From positions 1 to 64,000 of the forward strand of contig JAFKJK010000014.1 of NCBI GenBank assembly GCA_017306015.1: 64,000 bases of DNA, written 5' to 3'. The position numbers were made by a program, and so were the translations under genes. Positions 34,270-43,978 of the stretch are shown one piece after another. Position 1 is the stretch's first letter; every line of letters begins with the position of its first letter. The DNA comes from Propionibacteriaceae bacterium. Lineage in GTDB: Bacteria; Actinomycetota; Actinomycetes; Propionibacteriales; Propionibacteriaceae. The notes below the pieces were generated by a model. The model ran no database searches. It saw only the letters and a list, made by a program, of their open reading frames with translations, and had not been told where the DNA came from.

Positions 34270-35478
34270 ATGAGGTCGGGCACCGGACTCACCCGGCGCG
34301 GCTGGAGGATGCTCGCCGCCGGTGTGGTCTGGTGCGTGGTCGCCTGGTTCATCGGCCAGCGCGACCTGTGGTGGCCGGGGATGTTCCTGGTCGGGCTGCC
34401 CGTGGTCAGCTGGCTGCTGCTCCTCCCCGGAGCCGCCCAGCTCGGGGTGTACCGCCAGGTCGCTCCCGAACAGCTGAGCGTCGACGACCAGGCCGAGGTG
34501 CAGCTGGCGCTGACCCCGAGGGCGCCCGCCCTCGGTGGCGTCACCCGCGTCCGTGACCGGCTGCCTCCCGGTCTCGGCACGTCCACCTGGCAGCCGGTCC
34601 CCGCCCAGAGCGGACGCCGGCCGCAGCGCCTGCGCTACCGCCTGCAGCCGCAGCGGCGCGGACGCCACCGGATCGGCCCGCTGGAGCAGAGCCGCGACGA
34701 CGGCCTCGGACTGGCCCGGGCCGTCCAGGTGGTCGAGACGTACAGCGAGCTCCTGGTCACGCCGCGGCTGATGCCGCTGACCAACCTCCGCGCCGCCCCG
34801 GGTCTCGGCACGGCGACCGACACCGCCCTGCGGCGCACCCTCCACGGCAGCACCGACGACGTCCTGATCCGCGAGTACCACCAGGGGGACGACGTCCGCC
34901 GGATCCACTGGCGCTCGACCGCCCGCACCGGGGCGTTGATGGTTCGCCGGGAGGAGCGCGCCCGCGACCCGATCGTCACGATCGTCCTCGACAACCGTGC
35001 CCGCGCCTACGGCCACGACGGCGACGACCGGTTCGAGTGGGCGGTCTCGGCGGTCGCCTCGCTCGGCGTCCAGCTGCTCGCGGCGGGGTTCGACGTGAAG
35101 CTGGTGTTCGCCGACGGCTCGGTCCTCAGCCCGCCGCGGGGCAGCACCGGACGGGACGACGTCATCCTGGAGCACCTCGCCGAGGTCGACACCGAGCCGC
35201 AACGCCAGCTCTCGGACGCGCTCGCGGCCTCCGGCTACGGCGCCGACGACCACCTGCTGATCGTGGTGCTGGGCCAGGTCGGCGAGGACGACGTGATCGC
35301 GCTGACGGACGCCGGCCGGCGCCGGCAGGCGTGCTGGGCGCTGCTCGTCCGGTCACGGCCGGAGGATCTGGAGGGGCTGGACGCCCTGGCGGCGGCCGGG
35401 TGGCGGTGCCACCACGCCGCGATGGGTACGACCCTGGACGAGGCCTGGCGACACCTCGGCGGAGGGGGGCTGCGATGA
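34270..35478 (+). CDS. DUF58 domain protein (second copy)
   Basis: A 402-residue DUF58 protein one base behind moxR. Two transmembrane segments lie in the first 55 residues. The signature TDDVLIREYHQGDDVRRIHWRSTARTGALMVRREERARDPIVTIVLDNR (about residues 197-245) is the DUF58 hallmark with start of the vWA-like fold. The stop overlaps the transglutaminase start (ATGA). Role: membrane partner of the MoxR ATPase. Confidence 0.93.
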   Translation: MRSGTGLTRRGWRMLAAGVVWCVVAWFIGQRDLWWPGMFLVGLPVVSWLLLLPGAAQLGVYRQVAPEQLSVDDQAEVQLALTPRAPALGGVTRVRDRLPPGLGTSTWQPVPAQSGRRPQRLRYRLQPQRRGRHRIGPLEQSRDDGLGLARAVQVVETYSELLVTPRLMPLTNLRAAPGLGTATDTALRRTLHGSTDDVLIREYHQGDDVRRIHWRSTARTGALMVRREERARDPIVTIVLDNRARAYGHDGDDRFEWAVSAVASLGVQLLAAGFDVKLVFADGSVLSPPRGSTGRDDVILEHLAEVDTEPQRQLSDALAASGYGADDHLLIVVLGQVGEDDVIALTDAGRRRQACWALLVRSRPEDLEGLDALAAAGWRCHHAAMGTTLDEAWRHLGGGGLR

Positions 35479-37586
35479 CCGGGAAGGACCAGCTCAGCCT
35501 GGCCGCGGTGGTCGCCGTGCTCGCCTCCGGCATCTCCCTCGCGCCGCTGACCAGGGACCGCACCTATCTGATGCTCGCCGCAGTCCTGCTCCTGGCCAGC
35601 GCGGGGTTGGGCGCCATGGCCCGACGCTTCGTCCGCAGCGAGGTGGTCGTCCGGCTGGTCCAGCTGATCCCGATCGTCCTGCTGCCCTGGCTGGTTCCGG
35701 AGGCCCAGAACCCGCGGAAGCTGGCGGCCGACACCTACGCCTACATCCAGCAGGGTTCGGCCCCGATGCCGTTCCACGTCGGCTTCGCGGTGTTCTGCGT
35801 CCTGCTGATCTGGATCTCCTACCTGGTCGTCGAATCGCTCGTCAACGCCAGGGACGCCCCCGGCTGGACGTTCGTCCCGCTGGTCACCCCGTTCCTGATC
35901 AGCGCCACCTTCGGCTACTTCGAGGCCAACCCGTGGCTGTTCGTGCTGACCGCAGGCGGCTTCGGCCTGCTCCTGGCCACCGCCGCCCGCAGTCGGGTCG
36001 CCGTCCGGCCCGACGCGTCCGGCCGGGAGGAGCTGGCGACACTGAGCTGGCGCACCGGGATCAGCCGCGCCGCGATGGTCTCCACGATCGGCGCCATCGC
36101 CGTGAGCATGCTGGTCGGGTTCGCGCTACCGGCGAGCTTCCGGCTCTCGTCGTCGACCGCCGGCCCCGGCGAGGTGCGGTTCAACGACCCGAGCCTGGAC
36201 CTGATCCGCAACCTGAACTCGACCAGCAACCTGCCGGTGATCACCTACCGGAGCACGGCCGACGGCGGAGTCATGCTGCGGCTGGCCGCCCTGCCGATCC
36301 TCGACGACACCGGCTTCCACCCGGGATCCCCGGATCTGGTCGCAATGCCGTTGCCACCGGCGGGTGGCTCCGAGCCGGCCACCGTGACGACCGACGTGAC
36401 CGTCAAGGACTTCGCCAGCGGCTACCTGCCGGCACCCTGGATCCCGACCTCGACCAATGTGACGGCCCGGGACTGGAAATGGGACCAGGCCACCCTCGCC
36501 GTGGTCGCCGTCGGCAGCAGCCCCGACACCGCGACCCGCAACCTGATCTACAGCGTGACCAGCTCCGAGGTGCCGACCCTGGACTGGTTCGCCCGCACCG
36601 ATGCCCTCCCCGGCACCGAAGGCCCGGACGTGACTCTCCAGGTGCCGGCCGGGGTCGACCCGCGGGCCACCGACCTGGTGCGCAGGCTCACCTCGGGCAA
36701 GGACGGAGCGTTCCGGAAGGCCCTGGCGCTGCGCGACTATCTGCGCTCCGACCTGTTCACCTACAGCACCCAGACCGCTCCGGGCACCACGCTGCAGACC
36801 CTCAACGACTTCCTCTTCGGCAGCCGCACCGGCTACTGCGAGCAGTTCGCCGGCGCGATGGCCGTGCTGGCCCGGATCGCCAGGATCCCGTCCCGGGTGG
36901 TGGTCGGGTTCCGCCCCGGGACCAAGACCGGGGACACCTGGGAGGTCACGCCGCGCGACATGCACGCCTGGGCCGAGCTCTACTTCGACGGAGTCGGCTG
37001 GATTCCGGTGGACGCGACCCCGCCGAGCGTCTTCGGCGCCCAGCCGACGGCGTCCCCTTCGGCGAGCCCCTCGGCCACCCACACCAGCGCGGCCCCGACG
37101 GAGTCCGCGTCCGCCGCGCCGACGCAGCAGGCACCGGTGACGCCGGACGTCGACGACGACGGCCCGAACCCGCTCGGCGTCGGGGCCCTGGTCGTCCTCG
37201 GGCTGGCCGTGGTGGCCTTCGCCCCGAACCTGGTCCGGCGGCTGCTGCGCCTGCTCCGGGTGTCCGGCCACGGCCGGCAGCCGCACGAGGACGCCTGGGA
37301 CGAGGTGTGGGCGACGGCACGCGACCAGGGCGTCCGGTGGCCGCGGGGTTCGACGCGGGCGGTCGCCGCCGCCCTCGCGCCGGAGCTGGACGGGTCGGCG
37401 CGCGGCCAGTTCGTCGCGCTCGCCCTGTCGACCGAGCGCGAGCGGTACGCCCCGCAGCGCGAACCGGTCGGCGCGGTCTCGGGCCAGGTCGCGACGATCC
37501 GGAAGGGGATCCAGGAGCGGTGGCCGGGCGCGCCGACCTGGCTGGACCGCTGGTGGCCGCGCTCGCTGTGGCCGCGGAGCCGCTAG
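35475..37586 (+). CDS. Membrane transglutaminase-like protein (TgpA type)
   Basis: A 703-residue protein with about six N-terminal transmembrane helices (to residue 225), an extracytoplasmic transglutaminase-like domain, a Ser/Ala/Pro/Thr-rich linker, a last helix (GVGALVVLGLAVVAFAPNLV) and a cytoplasmic tail with DUF4129-like pattern. The catalytic triad is visible: Cys in GYCEQFAGAMAVLARIARIPSRVVVGF (about 454), His in RDMHAWAELYF (about 496), Asp in IPVDATPP (about 512). The operon layout MoxR-DUF58-transglutaminase is conserved in many bacteria; the natural substrate is unknown. Confidence 0.93.
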   Translation: MTGKDQLSLAAVVAVLASGISLAPLTRDRTYLMLAAVLLLASAGLGAMARRFVRSEVVVRLVQLIPIVLLPWLVPEAQNPRKLAADTYAYIQQGSAPMPFHVGFAVFCVLLIWISYLVVESLVNARDAPGWTFVPLVTPFLISATFGYFEANPWLFVLTAGGFGLLLATAARSRVAVRPDASGREELATLSWRTGISRAAMVSTIGAIAVSMLVGFALPASFRLSSSTAGPGEVRFNDPSLDLIRNLNSTSNLPVITYRSTADGGVMLRLAALPILDDTGFHPGSPDLVAMPLPPAGGSEPATVTTDVTVKDFASGYLPAPWIPTSTNVTARDWKWDQATLAVVAVGSSPDTATRNLIYSVTSSEVPTLDWFARTDALPGTEGPDVTLQVPAGVDPRATDLVRRLTSGKDGAFRKALALRDYLRSDLFTYSTQTAPGTTLQTLNDFLFGSRTGYCEQFAGAMAVLARIARIPSRVVVGFRPGTKTGDTWEVTPRDMHAWAELYFDGVGWIPVDATPPSVFGAQPTASPSASPSATHTSAAPTESASAAPTQQAPVTPDVDDDGPNPLGVGALVVLGLAVVAFAPNLVRRLLRLLRVSGHGRQPHEDAWDEVWATARDQGVRWPRGSTRAVAAALAPELDGSARGQFVALALSTERERYAPQREPVGAVSGQVATIRKGIQERWPGAPTWLDRWWPRSLWPRSR

Positions 37587-37592
37587 GAGGCC

Positions 37593-37609
37593 GATCCGTC
37601 CCGCGGATC
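37593..37609. terminator. Small hairpin between convergent operons
   Basis: GATCCG (37593-37598) and CGGATC (37604-37609) enclose 5 bases in the 21-base gap between the transglutaminase (plus) and the synthetase (minus). The hairpin reaches into the synthetase stop codon. Short, so only a weak candidate terminator for both directions. Confidence 0.35.
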
Positions 37610-40600
37610 ACCCCGCCATCGGCGGCAGTTCGACCACGCTCACCCAGTTGCGCACGCCGTTCAGGTCCACCGGCCACTGGTGCGTGACCGGCCGGGCGGA
37701 CGGTGCCCAGGACTCGACCTGGACGCCGTCTGCGGAACCACGGCCGGCTGTTCGCGGACGGATCCGGGCGAGCGCGTGGAGCGCGCCCGAGCCGTCGGCC
37801 TTGGATCCTGCCTCCTTCAGCGTCCACGCCCGTCCGACCGTCTCGGCGAGATCCGCCGGCGACACCAGCGCCAGCCGTTCGCGCTCTGCGGCGGTGAACA
37901 GTTCCGGGTTGCCGACCAGCGCGGACACCGCCGCGGACGGAACCGTGTCCACATCCAGGCCGATCGGGACCGAGCCGACCGCGACCGCGACCAGGCCCGC
38001 CGAGTACGAGACCGAAACCCAGGCCGTCCGGCCGGGTCCGGCCACCCGCAGCCGGCCGGACGCGGCCCGCGCAAGTCGCCACTGAGTGGCCGGCGTGTCC
38101 GCGTCGCGCTCGCTGAGCAGCAGCCGGAGCAGCACCCGGGCGACGGCCGCGCGAACCCGCCGGTGCGGCGCCAGGCCGGCGAGCTCCTGCCGGTCCGCCC
38201 CGTCCAGGAGCTCGACCGGCACCCCGGCGGCGGCCAACCCGGCGAGCCGGGTGCGTCCGCCAAGGCCGGCCGATTCGAGATCGATCATGGCCACCCGGGC
38301 GTCGGCACCGACCGGCCCGCGCACCGAGATCGCATCGGTCCACGCCCAACCGGGCACCTCCGCGCCCGGCTCGGCGGGATCGACCGGCTCGACCGGCCCG
38401 GCGACGACCTGCGCCGGGTTGCCGCCCCACACCGCGCCGGCGGGCACCTGCTCGCCCTTCATCAGGAACGAGTCGGTCTCGATCCGGGCGCCGTCTCCGA
38501 TCCGGGTGCCGAAGTGAATGTACGCGCCGGGCGCCAGCACCACTCCGGAGCCGAGCTCGATTCGCTCGGAACAGAACAGCCCGTCCTCGAGGGAGTGCGC
38601 CTGGATCGAGGTGCCGTGATTGAGGACGGCGCCGTCCCCGATCCGGACCAGGCTGCGTTCCGGGAAGTCGCACCCGTCGTCGAAGACGCACTCGCCGACG
38701 TCGGCCCCCAGCAGCCGGAGCAGTGCCGGCCGCAGCGTCGTCCCGGCCAGCAGCTTCAGCTGTGCCTCGATCGAGAGCTTCCAGAACCGCTCGTGCCGCC
38801 AGAACCTCGGGTCCAGCAGGGCGCACGACATCGGCCGCAGCCGCCCGAACCCGAGCGCGGCACGTTCGGCGAGGATCGCCGCTGCGGTGCCGACCAGAGC
38901 GCCGACCAGCAGGGTCAGCCACGTCTGCACCACGGCCGGAGCCGGAACCAGCGAGGCCGCCCTGGCGACGATCACGAAGACCGAAAGCTCGAACCAGCCG
39001 AGGCTGAGGAACCGTCCGATCGTGCCGAGGTTGTGCCGGAGCTTGAGCCCCAGCAGCCGACGCCGTTCCGCGTCGCTGACGGCGGTCCTGCGGTCGCGGG
39101 TGACCGAGCGCGGGATCTCGAAGGCCGGGCTGCCGAGCAGCCCCACCCCGGCGCGGACCGGCCCCGTGACCGGCAGGGCGACCTTGGTGCCGAGCAGGCA
39201 GTCGTCCCCGACCCGCGCCCCGGCCGGCCAGCCGATCGTGTTGCCGAGGAAGCAACCCGCCCCGATCTGCACCTGCTCCTGCCGGAAGGCCGTCGCCGAG
39301 ATCACGGTGTCGAACACCGACAGCCCGTCGGAGACCATCGTCCCGGCACCGACGCTGACGCCGTACGGGTTCTCGTGACGCTGTTGCTGGCCGAAGTTGG
39401 AGCCGGTGTCACCGGTGCGGTCCAGCGTCCAGCCGACCGCGCCGAGGTAGCGCAGGATCAGGCTGCTGTCGCCGAACAGCTTCATGTGGACGGGATTGTT
39501 GGTGAGTGTCCTGATCAGGGTGTGCAGCGACCACCGCCAACCCCACAGGGGGAAGTCGCGTCCCTGCGGCACCAGCGGTGCGAAGGTCCGGGGCAGCACG
39601 GTGGCGGCGAGCGCCATCAGCAGGTGCATCGCAAGGAGGACTGCAGCACCGGCCAGCACCGCGGCCGCCAGGAAGGGGAGGGAGAGCATGCCGGCCGGGC
39701 TGGTCAGGTCGAGCGCGGAGAGCGGCCCGGGCAACTCCCCGTCCAGGACGAGCGGCTCGAACAGCCGCTCTGCGACCACGATCAGGGCAGCGGCGACGAC
39801 CAGGTAGAGAGCCAGTTGCCCGACCGCGTAGCGCGCGCGGCGGCCGCGGCTGGGCGCCAGCGCGGGCAGCGGCGGGAGCGGCGCTTCGAGCGGACGCCCC
39901 GGGTTCCCCTCCCACCTCGCCCGGGCGGGAACCGCCTGCCCGGGCCGCAGCGCTGACGAGCTCGCTAGCCGGGCTCCGGCGCCGACGCCGGTATCGACGT
40001 CCAGCACGCACTTGTCGCCGACCACCGCGCCCACGCCGACGCTCACCGTGCCGAACCTGATCCGGTCGGCCTCGACCCGGTAGCCGGGGAGCGCGCACTC
40101 GCGTCCGACGATGGCGCCGGCGCCCAGGCTGATCAGGTCGGGACAGGCCGGAGCCGGCGCGAGCAGGACCGCGCCAGGACCGATCCTCGCCCCACACAGC
40201 CGCAGGTGGATCGCCTGCAGCGGGCTGCCGGCCAGCCAGCCGAGGATGCTCAGCTGCTCCAGCCTCATCGCCAGCCAGAAGCGGTAGTGGGCCAGGCTCC
40301 ACAACGGGATCGATCCGGGCCGCACGCGACCGAGCAGCAGCCACTTGCCGCCGACGCTGAGCAGCTCGCTCGCCAGCAGCACGGCGAAGGCCAGGCCGAC
40401 ACCACGCAGGCACAGGTCGAGCGGGCCTGAGGCCGCGTCCAGCACGCTGTAGGACGGAGCCAGCACCAGCGCCACCAGCAACGGGGCGAGCGCCAGCGAC
40501 GCCGCCTGGGCGACGCTGAACAGCGCGTGCCGGCGGCGCAGCCGATCGGTCACCGCCGGCGCGGCCGTCGGCTGCGGCTGGGCCTGATCGGAGTCGTCGG

Positions 40601-42464
40601 TCGAACCCGTGTCGAGCGAGTCGGCGACGGCCGCCCAGTCCGTCGCCGGTGCGAGAGCGGACGCCCGGGCGGCCAGCCGGTCGACGCTGGGATGCAGGTA
40701 GACCTCGCGCATCGACAGTTCGGGCATCCCCGGCGTCCGCCGAACCGTGGAGCAGAACCGGGCGAGCAGCAACGACGTTGCGGCCAGGTCGTCGAAGAGG
40801 TGGTCGGTGGCGCCCACCGTGGGCACGGCGAGGGTGCGGGCCAGCAGCTTGGCGATCACCGCCTCGGGCGGTGTCCGCGGCGCGACTCCGCTGCTCGGCG
40901 CGCCCCTGCGGACTCCGGGACGGGGCAGCCGCGAACGGTCCGCCTTGTCGCTGGGGAGCAGCGGAATCCGGTCCAGCACGTCCAGATAGGCCGGAACCAT
41001 GTAGCCGGGCAGACGGGACCTGGCGTGGGCCAGCACCCGGTCGAGATCCACCGATTCGCCGGCGCGGGCGGTGACGAAGCCGGCCAGTTCCACCACGTCC
41101 GCCGCGCTGTGGGTCGTGACCACCGCCTGGGCCACCCCGGGCGCCTCCATCAGCACGCTCTCGATCTCGGCGAGCTCGATCCGGTAGCCACGCACCTTCA
41201 CCTGCAGGTCGATCCGGCCGAGGTATTCGATCCGGCCGTCCGGGAGCGTCCGGACGAGATCGCCGGTGCGATAGACCCGTCTGCCGGGGTTGTTGGGCAG
41301 GGCCAGCGGCTCGCGGATGAAGGCCGCGGCGGTCAGGTCGGGACGGTTGACGTACCCCTGTGCCACCCCCAGGCCGCCGATCGCCAGCTCCCCGACTTCC
41401 CCGTCACCCAGGACGGTCTGGTTCTCCGGGTCGAGCACCAGTGCGGAATAGGTCGGCAAGGGCAGCCCGATGGTCACCGGTTCGTCCGGATGCAGTTCGC
41501 ACCACGTGGCAGTGACGGTGGTCTCGGTCGGCCCGTAGACGTTGAGGAAGCGGCGGTCGGGGCGCCACCAGCGGAGCACCAGATCCGCCGGGCAGGCCTC
41601 GCCGGAGACCAACAGGTAGCGCAGCCGCGGGAGATCCTCGGGAAGGGTGGCCAGCAGGGTCGGCACGCATGCCATCGCCGTCACCCGCGCGTCCACCAGG
41701 AAACGGTGCAGGTCGTCGGCGAGCAGACTGCCGCCGGCCGGGCGAGGCACCAGCGTGGCGCCCACGGCCCAGGACACCCAGATCTCCTCGACGGAGAAGT
41801 CGAACGCGAGCGTGAGTCCCTGGTACATCCGGTCGTCCTCGCGCAGGCCATAGACTTCCGCCGCGACCCGGACGAAGTTGACGATGGACGACTGCGAGAC
41901 CGCGACCCCTTTCGGGCGTCCGGTCGTGCCGGAGGTGTAGATGATGTACGCCAGGTCGTCGGCGCGTCCGGCGGCCGGTCGCGGCAGCCGCTCCGCCGGC
42001 AGCCCGGCCAGTTCCGCGGCGAGCGCGCCGAGTTCCAGCACCGGCACCGATGCCGACGCGAGCGCGGCCTGGCCGGCATCGTCGGTCAGCACCAGGCTGA
42101 CCCCGGCGTCGGCGAGGATGTAGTCGATCCGGTCCGGCGGGAAGCCGGCGTCGAGGGGGACGTAGCCGGCCTGGGCCTTGAGCGTCGCCAGGAGGGCCGG
42201 GTAGGCGGCGGCCGGGTCGCGGAAGAGCAGCGCCACCCGGTCGCCGGGTTCGATGTCGCGTCGCTGGAGAAGCCACCCCAGCCGGTTGGCCGCCGCGTCG
42301 AGTTCCGCGTAGGTCACCGTGGTCGCGCCGTCGACCGCCACCCGGTCGGAGTCGCCTCGCGCGACCAACCGGTCCACCGTCGCCTCGAAGACCTGGTTCA
42401 ACCGCTCGCCCGGACGCCAGCGCGGCTGGTGGCCGACCTCCGTGTCGAACAGCACCGTGGTCAT
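37608..42464 (-). CDS. Pls/PosA-type NRPS with fused phosphopantetheinyl transferase
   Basis: A 1618-residue single-module synthetase. Order: adenylation domain 20-510 (YIIYTSGTTGRPKG at 173, NVYGPTETT at 308, YRTGDLVR, K507), carrier domain about 530-600 (DDLAATSLLLARF, Ser564), then transmembrane helices interleaved with hexapeptide-repeat (left-handed helix) segments, the Pls/PosA terminal region (NNPVHMKLFGDSSL, HENPYGVSVGAGTMVSD), and from about 1480 an Sfp-like phosphopantetheinyl transferase (IGLDVDTV at 1502, FTAAERERLA, AWTLKEAGSKA at 1546). In this family the terminal domain is normally last; the extra transferase could load Ser564 itself. Specificity-pocket residues read about D-F-E-A-L-S-V-V-T-K; the acidic residue at the third position is seen in ornithine-type codes. 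Product likely a poly- or oligo-(diamino acid). Confidence 0.9.
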   Translation of the reverse strand: MTTVLFDTEVGHQPRWRPGERLNQVFEATVDRLVARGDSDRVAVDGATTVTYAELDAAANRLGWLLQRRDIEPGDRVALLFRDPAAAYPALLATLKAQAGYVPLDAGFPPDRIDYILADAGVSLVLTDDAGQAALASASVPVLELGALAAELAGLPAERLPRPAAGRADDLAYIIYTSGTTGRPKGVAVSQSSIVNFVRVAAEVYGLREDDRMYQGLTLAFDFSVEEIWVSWAVGATLVPRPAGGSLLADDLHRFLVDARVTAMACVPTLLATLPEDLPRLRYLLVSGEACPADLVLRWWRPDRRFLNVYGPTETTVTATWCELHPDEPVTIGLPLPTYSALVLDPENQTVLGDGEVGELAIGGLGVAQGYVNRPDLTAAAFIREPLALPNNPGRRVYRTGDLVRTLPDGRIEYLGRIDLQVKVRGYRIELAEIESVLMEAPGVAQAVVTTHSAADVVELAGFVTARAGESVDLDRVLAHARSRLPGYMVPAYLDVLDRIPLLPSDKADRSRLPRPGVRRGAPSSGVAPRTPPEAVIAKLLARTLAVPTVGATDHLFDDLAATSLLLARFCSTVRRTPGMPELSMREVYLHPSVDRLAARASALAPATDWAAVADSLDTGSTDDSDQAQPQPTAAPAVTDRLRRRHALFSVAQAASLALAPLLVALVLAPSYSVLDAASGPLDLCLRGVGLAFAVLLASELLSVGGKWLLLGRVRPGSIPLWSLAHYRFWLAMRLEQLSILGWLAGSPLQAIHLRLCGARIGPGAVLLAPAPACPDLISLGAGAIVGRECALPGYRVEADRIRFGTVSVGVGAVVGDKCVLDVDTGVGAGARLASSSALRPGQAVPARARWEGNPGRPLEAPLPPLPALAPSRGRRARYAVGQLALYLVVAAALIVVAERLFEPLVLDGELPGPLSALDLTSPAGMLSLPFLAAAVLAGAAVLLAMHLLMALAATVLPRTFAPLVPQGRDFPLWGWRWSLHTLIRTLTNNPVHMKLFGDSSLILRYLGAVGWTLDRTGDTGSNFGQQQRHENPYGVSVGAGTMVSDGLSVFDTVISATAFRQEQVQIGAGCFLGNTIGWPAGARVGDDCLLGTKVALPVTGPVRAGVGLLGSPAFEIPRSVTRDRRTAVSDAERRRLLGLKLRHNLGTIGRFLSLGWFELSVFVIVARAASLVPAPAVVQTWLTLLVGALVGTAAAILAERAALGFGRLRPMSCALLDPRFWRHERFWKLSIEAQLKLLAGTTLRPALLRLLGADVGECVFDDGCDFPERSLVRIGDGAVLNHGTSIQAHSLEDGLFCSERIELGSGVVLAPGAYIHFGTRIGDGARIETDSFLMKGEQVPAGAVWGGNPAQVVAGPVEPVDPAEPGAEVPGWAWTDAISVRGPVGADARVAMIDLESAGLGGRTRLAGLAAAGVPVELLDGADRQELAGLAPHRRVRAAVARVLLRLLLSERDADTPATQWRLARAASGRLRVAGPGRTAWVSVSYSAGLVAVAVGSVPIGLDVDTVPSAAVSALVGNPELFTAAERERLALVSPADLAETVGRAWTLKEAGSKADGSGALHALARIRPRTAGRGSADGVQVESWAPSARPVTHQWPVDLNGVRNWVSVVELPPMAG

Positions 42465-43828
42465 CAGCGGATCGCTCTCTCGGTGGCCGCCTCCAGGCGT
42501 CGCAGGCCGTCGGCGAGCAGTTCGTCCGGGGTGGTCAGAGGGGGCATCAGCTTGACGACCTCGTCCCGCGGCCCGCAGGTCTCCAGCAGCAGGCCGCGAT
42601 GCAGGCAGCCGACCCGGATCCGTGCGGCCAGCTCCGGATCGGCCACGTCGATGCCGACCATCAGCCCTCGCCCCTTGACCTGCGCACCCGGAATCCGGTC
42701 AGCCAGGTCGTCGAGCGTCTCACGCGCCAGCCGCGCCCGCCGCGCCACGTCGAGGGCGAATGCCGGCGTGGACCAGAAGTGTTCCAGTGCGGCGCGTGCC
42801 GTGACGAAGGCATGACCGTTTCCCCGGAACGTGCCGTTGTGCTGTCCCGGCCGCCACTGGTCGTACTCGGGCGAGATCAGCAGCAGCGACATCGGCAGCC
42901 CGAACCCGGAGATCGACTTGGACAGCACCACCAGATCGGGCCGGATCCCAGCCTGTTCGAAGCTGAAGAAGTCTCCGGTTCGTCCGCAGCCGGCCTGGAT
43001 GTCGTCGACGATCAGGAGGCTGCCGTGCCGTCGGGCCAGCTCCGCGATCCGCCGCAGCCAGCCGATGGACGCGGCGGACAGTCCCCCTTCGCCCTGGACC
43101 GCCTCCACGATGATGGCCGCCGGCAGGTCGACGCCGCTCGACGGGTCGTCGAACTCCTTCTCGATCAGCGCGCTGGTGTCCACGTCCGGCCCGAAGTAGC
43201 CGTCGTACGCGAGCCGCGAGACCCGCGACAGCGGCTGCAGGTCGGCCATCCGCATCGTCGAATTCCCGGTGACGGAGAGCGAGCCGAGACTGGCGCCGTG
43301 GAAGGCATTGGTGAAGGCGGCCACCCCGGAGCGTCCGGTGACCAGCCGGGCGAGCTTGAGCGCCGCCTCGACCGCGTTCGTGCCGGTCGGCCCGGTGAAC
43401 TGCACCCGGTAGTCCAGCCCGCGGGGGGCCAGCACGATCAGCTCGAGGGACTCCAGGAAGTCGCGCTTCGCCGCAGTGTGCAGGTCCAGGCCCTGGGCGA
43501 CTCCGTCCCCGGCGATGTAGTCGACCAGGGCGTCCCGGAGGACCGGGTGGTTGTGGCCGTAGTTGAGGCTGCCCGCGCCGGCCAGGAAGTCGATCCATTC
43601 AGCGCCCGACTCGTCGCGGAGCAGCGAGCCGGACGCCGAGCTGAGCACGGCGTCGAGGCTGCGGCAGTAGCTGCGAACAGCCGATTCGCGACGGTCGAAC
43701 ACGGCTGTCGGACGCCGATCGGACGCCTCGGCGGGCACGGTGTCCGGGGTCCGGGGCGGTGGAGCGGTTCTGGTCGGGATGGTCAGCATCGGCAGAACGC
43801 CGGCCGACTGTGGGGAGTTTGTCTTCAC
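42464..43828 (-). CDS. Diaminobutyrate-2-oxoglutarate aminotransferase (EctB/Dat type)
   Basis: A class III PLP aminotransferase of 454 residues: EWIDFLAGAGSLNYGHNHPVLRDALVDYIAGDGVAQGLDLHTAAK is the typical opening of 2,4-diaminobutyrate aminotransferases, then FTGPTGTNAVEAALKLAR, AAFTNAFHGASLGSLSVTGN, LIVDDIQAGCGRTGDFFSFE and the PLP-Lys in VVLSKSISGFGLPMSLLLI (about residue 304). It makes diaminobutyrate from aspartate semialdehyde. No other ectoine genes (ectA, ectC) are near. The stop shares a base with the synthetase start (TGATG), so its product should feed the synthetase. The first 45 residues are a poorly conserved extension. Confidence 0.9.
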   Translation of the reverse strand: MKTNSPQSAGVLPMLTIPTRTAPPPRTPDTVPAEASDRRPTAVFDRRESAVRSYCRSLDAVLSSASGSLLRDESGAEWIDFLAGAGSLNYGHNHPVLRDALVDYIAGDGVAQGLDLHTAAKRDFLESLELIVLAPRGLDYRVQFTGPTGTNAVEAALKLARLVTGRSGVAAFTNAFHGASLGSLSVTGNSTMRMADLQPLSRVSRLAYDGYFGPDVDTSALIEKEFDDPSSGVDLPAAIIVEAVQGEGGLSAASIGWLRRIAELARRHGSLLIVDDIQAGCGRTGDFFSFEQAGIRPDLVVLSKSISGFGLPMSLLLISPEYDQWRPGQHNGTFRGNGHAFVTARAALEHFWSTPAFALDVARRARLARETLDDLADRIPGAQVKGRGLMVGIDVADPELAARIRVGCLHRGLLLETCGPRDEVVKLMPPLTTPDELLADGLRRLEAATERAIR

Positions 43829-43978
43829 CTCGCCAGTTAAGCTGCGGAATCGCGGCGGGAGACGGACGGCCCCGGTTTGTGACGGTCGTGTGATGTTGCC
43901 GGTTCAGTGCTGTGATGTCCGCCCGGGAGGCTGATGATCGCGGCCGGAAGCCGTCCGCCCGCAGGCGTCGGGAGCTGC

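Noticed and set aside
42464..43828. Ectoine biosynthesis cluster
   Set aside because: The aminotransferase resembles EctB, but ectA and ectC are absent and the next gene is a synthetase.
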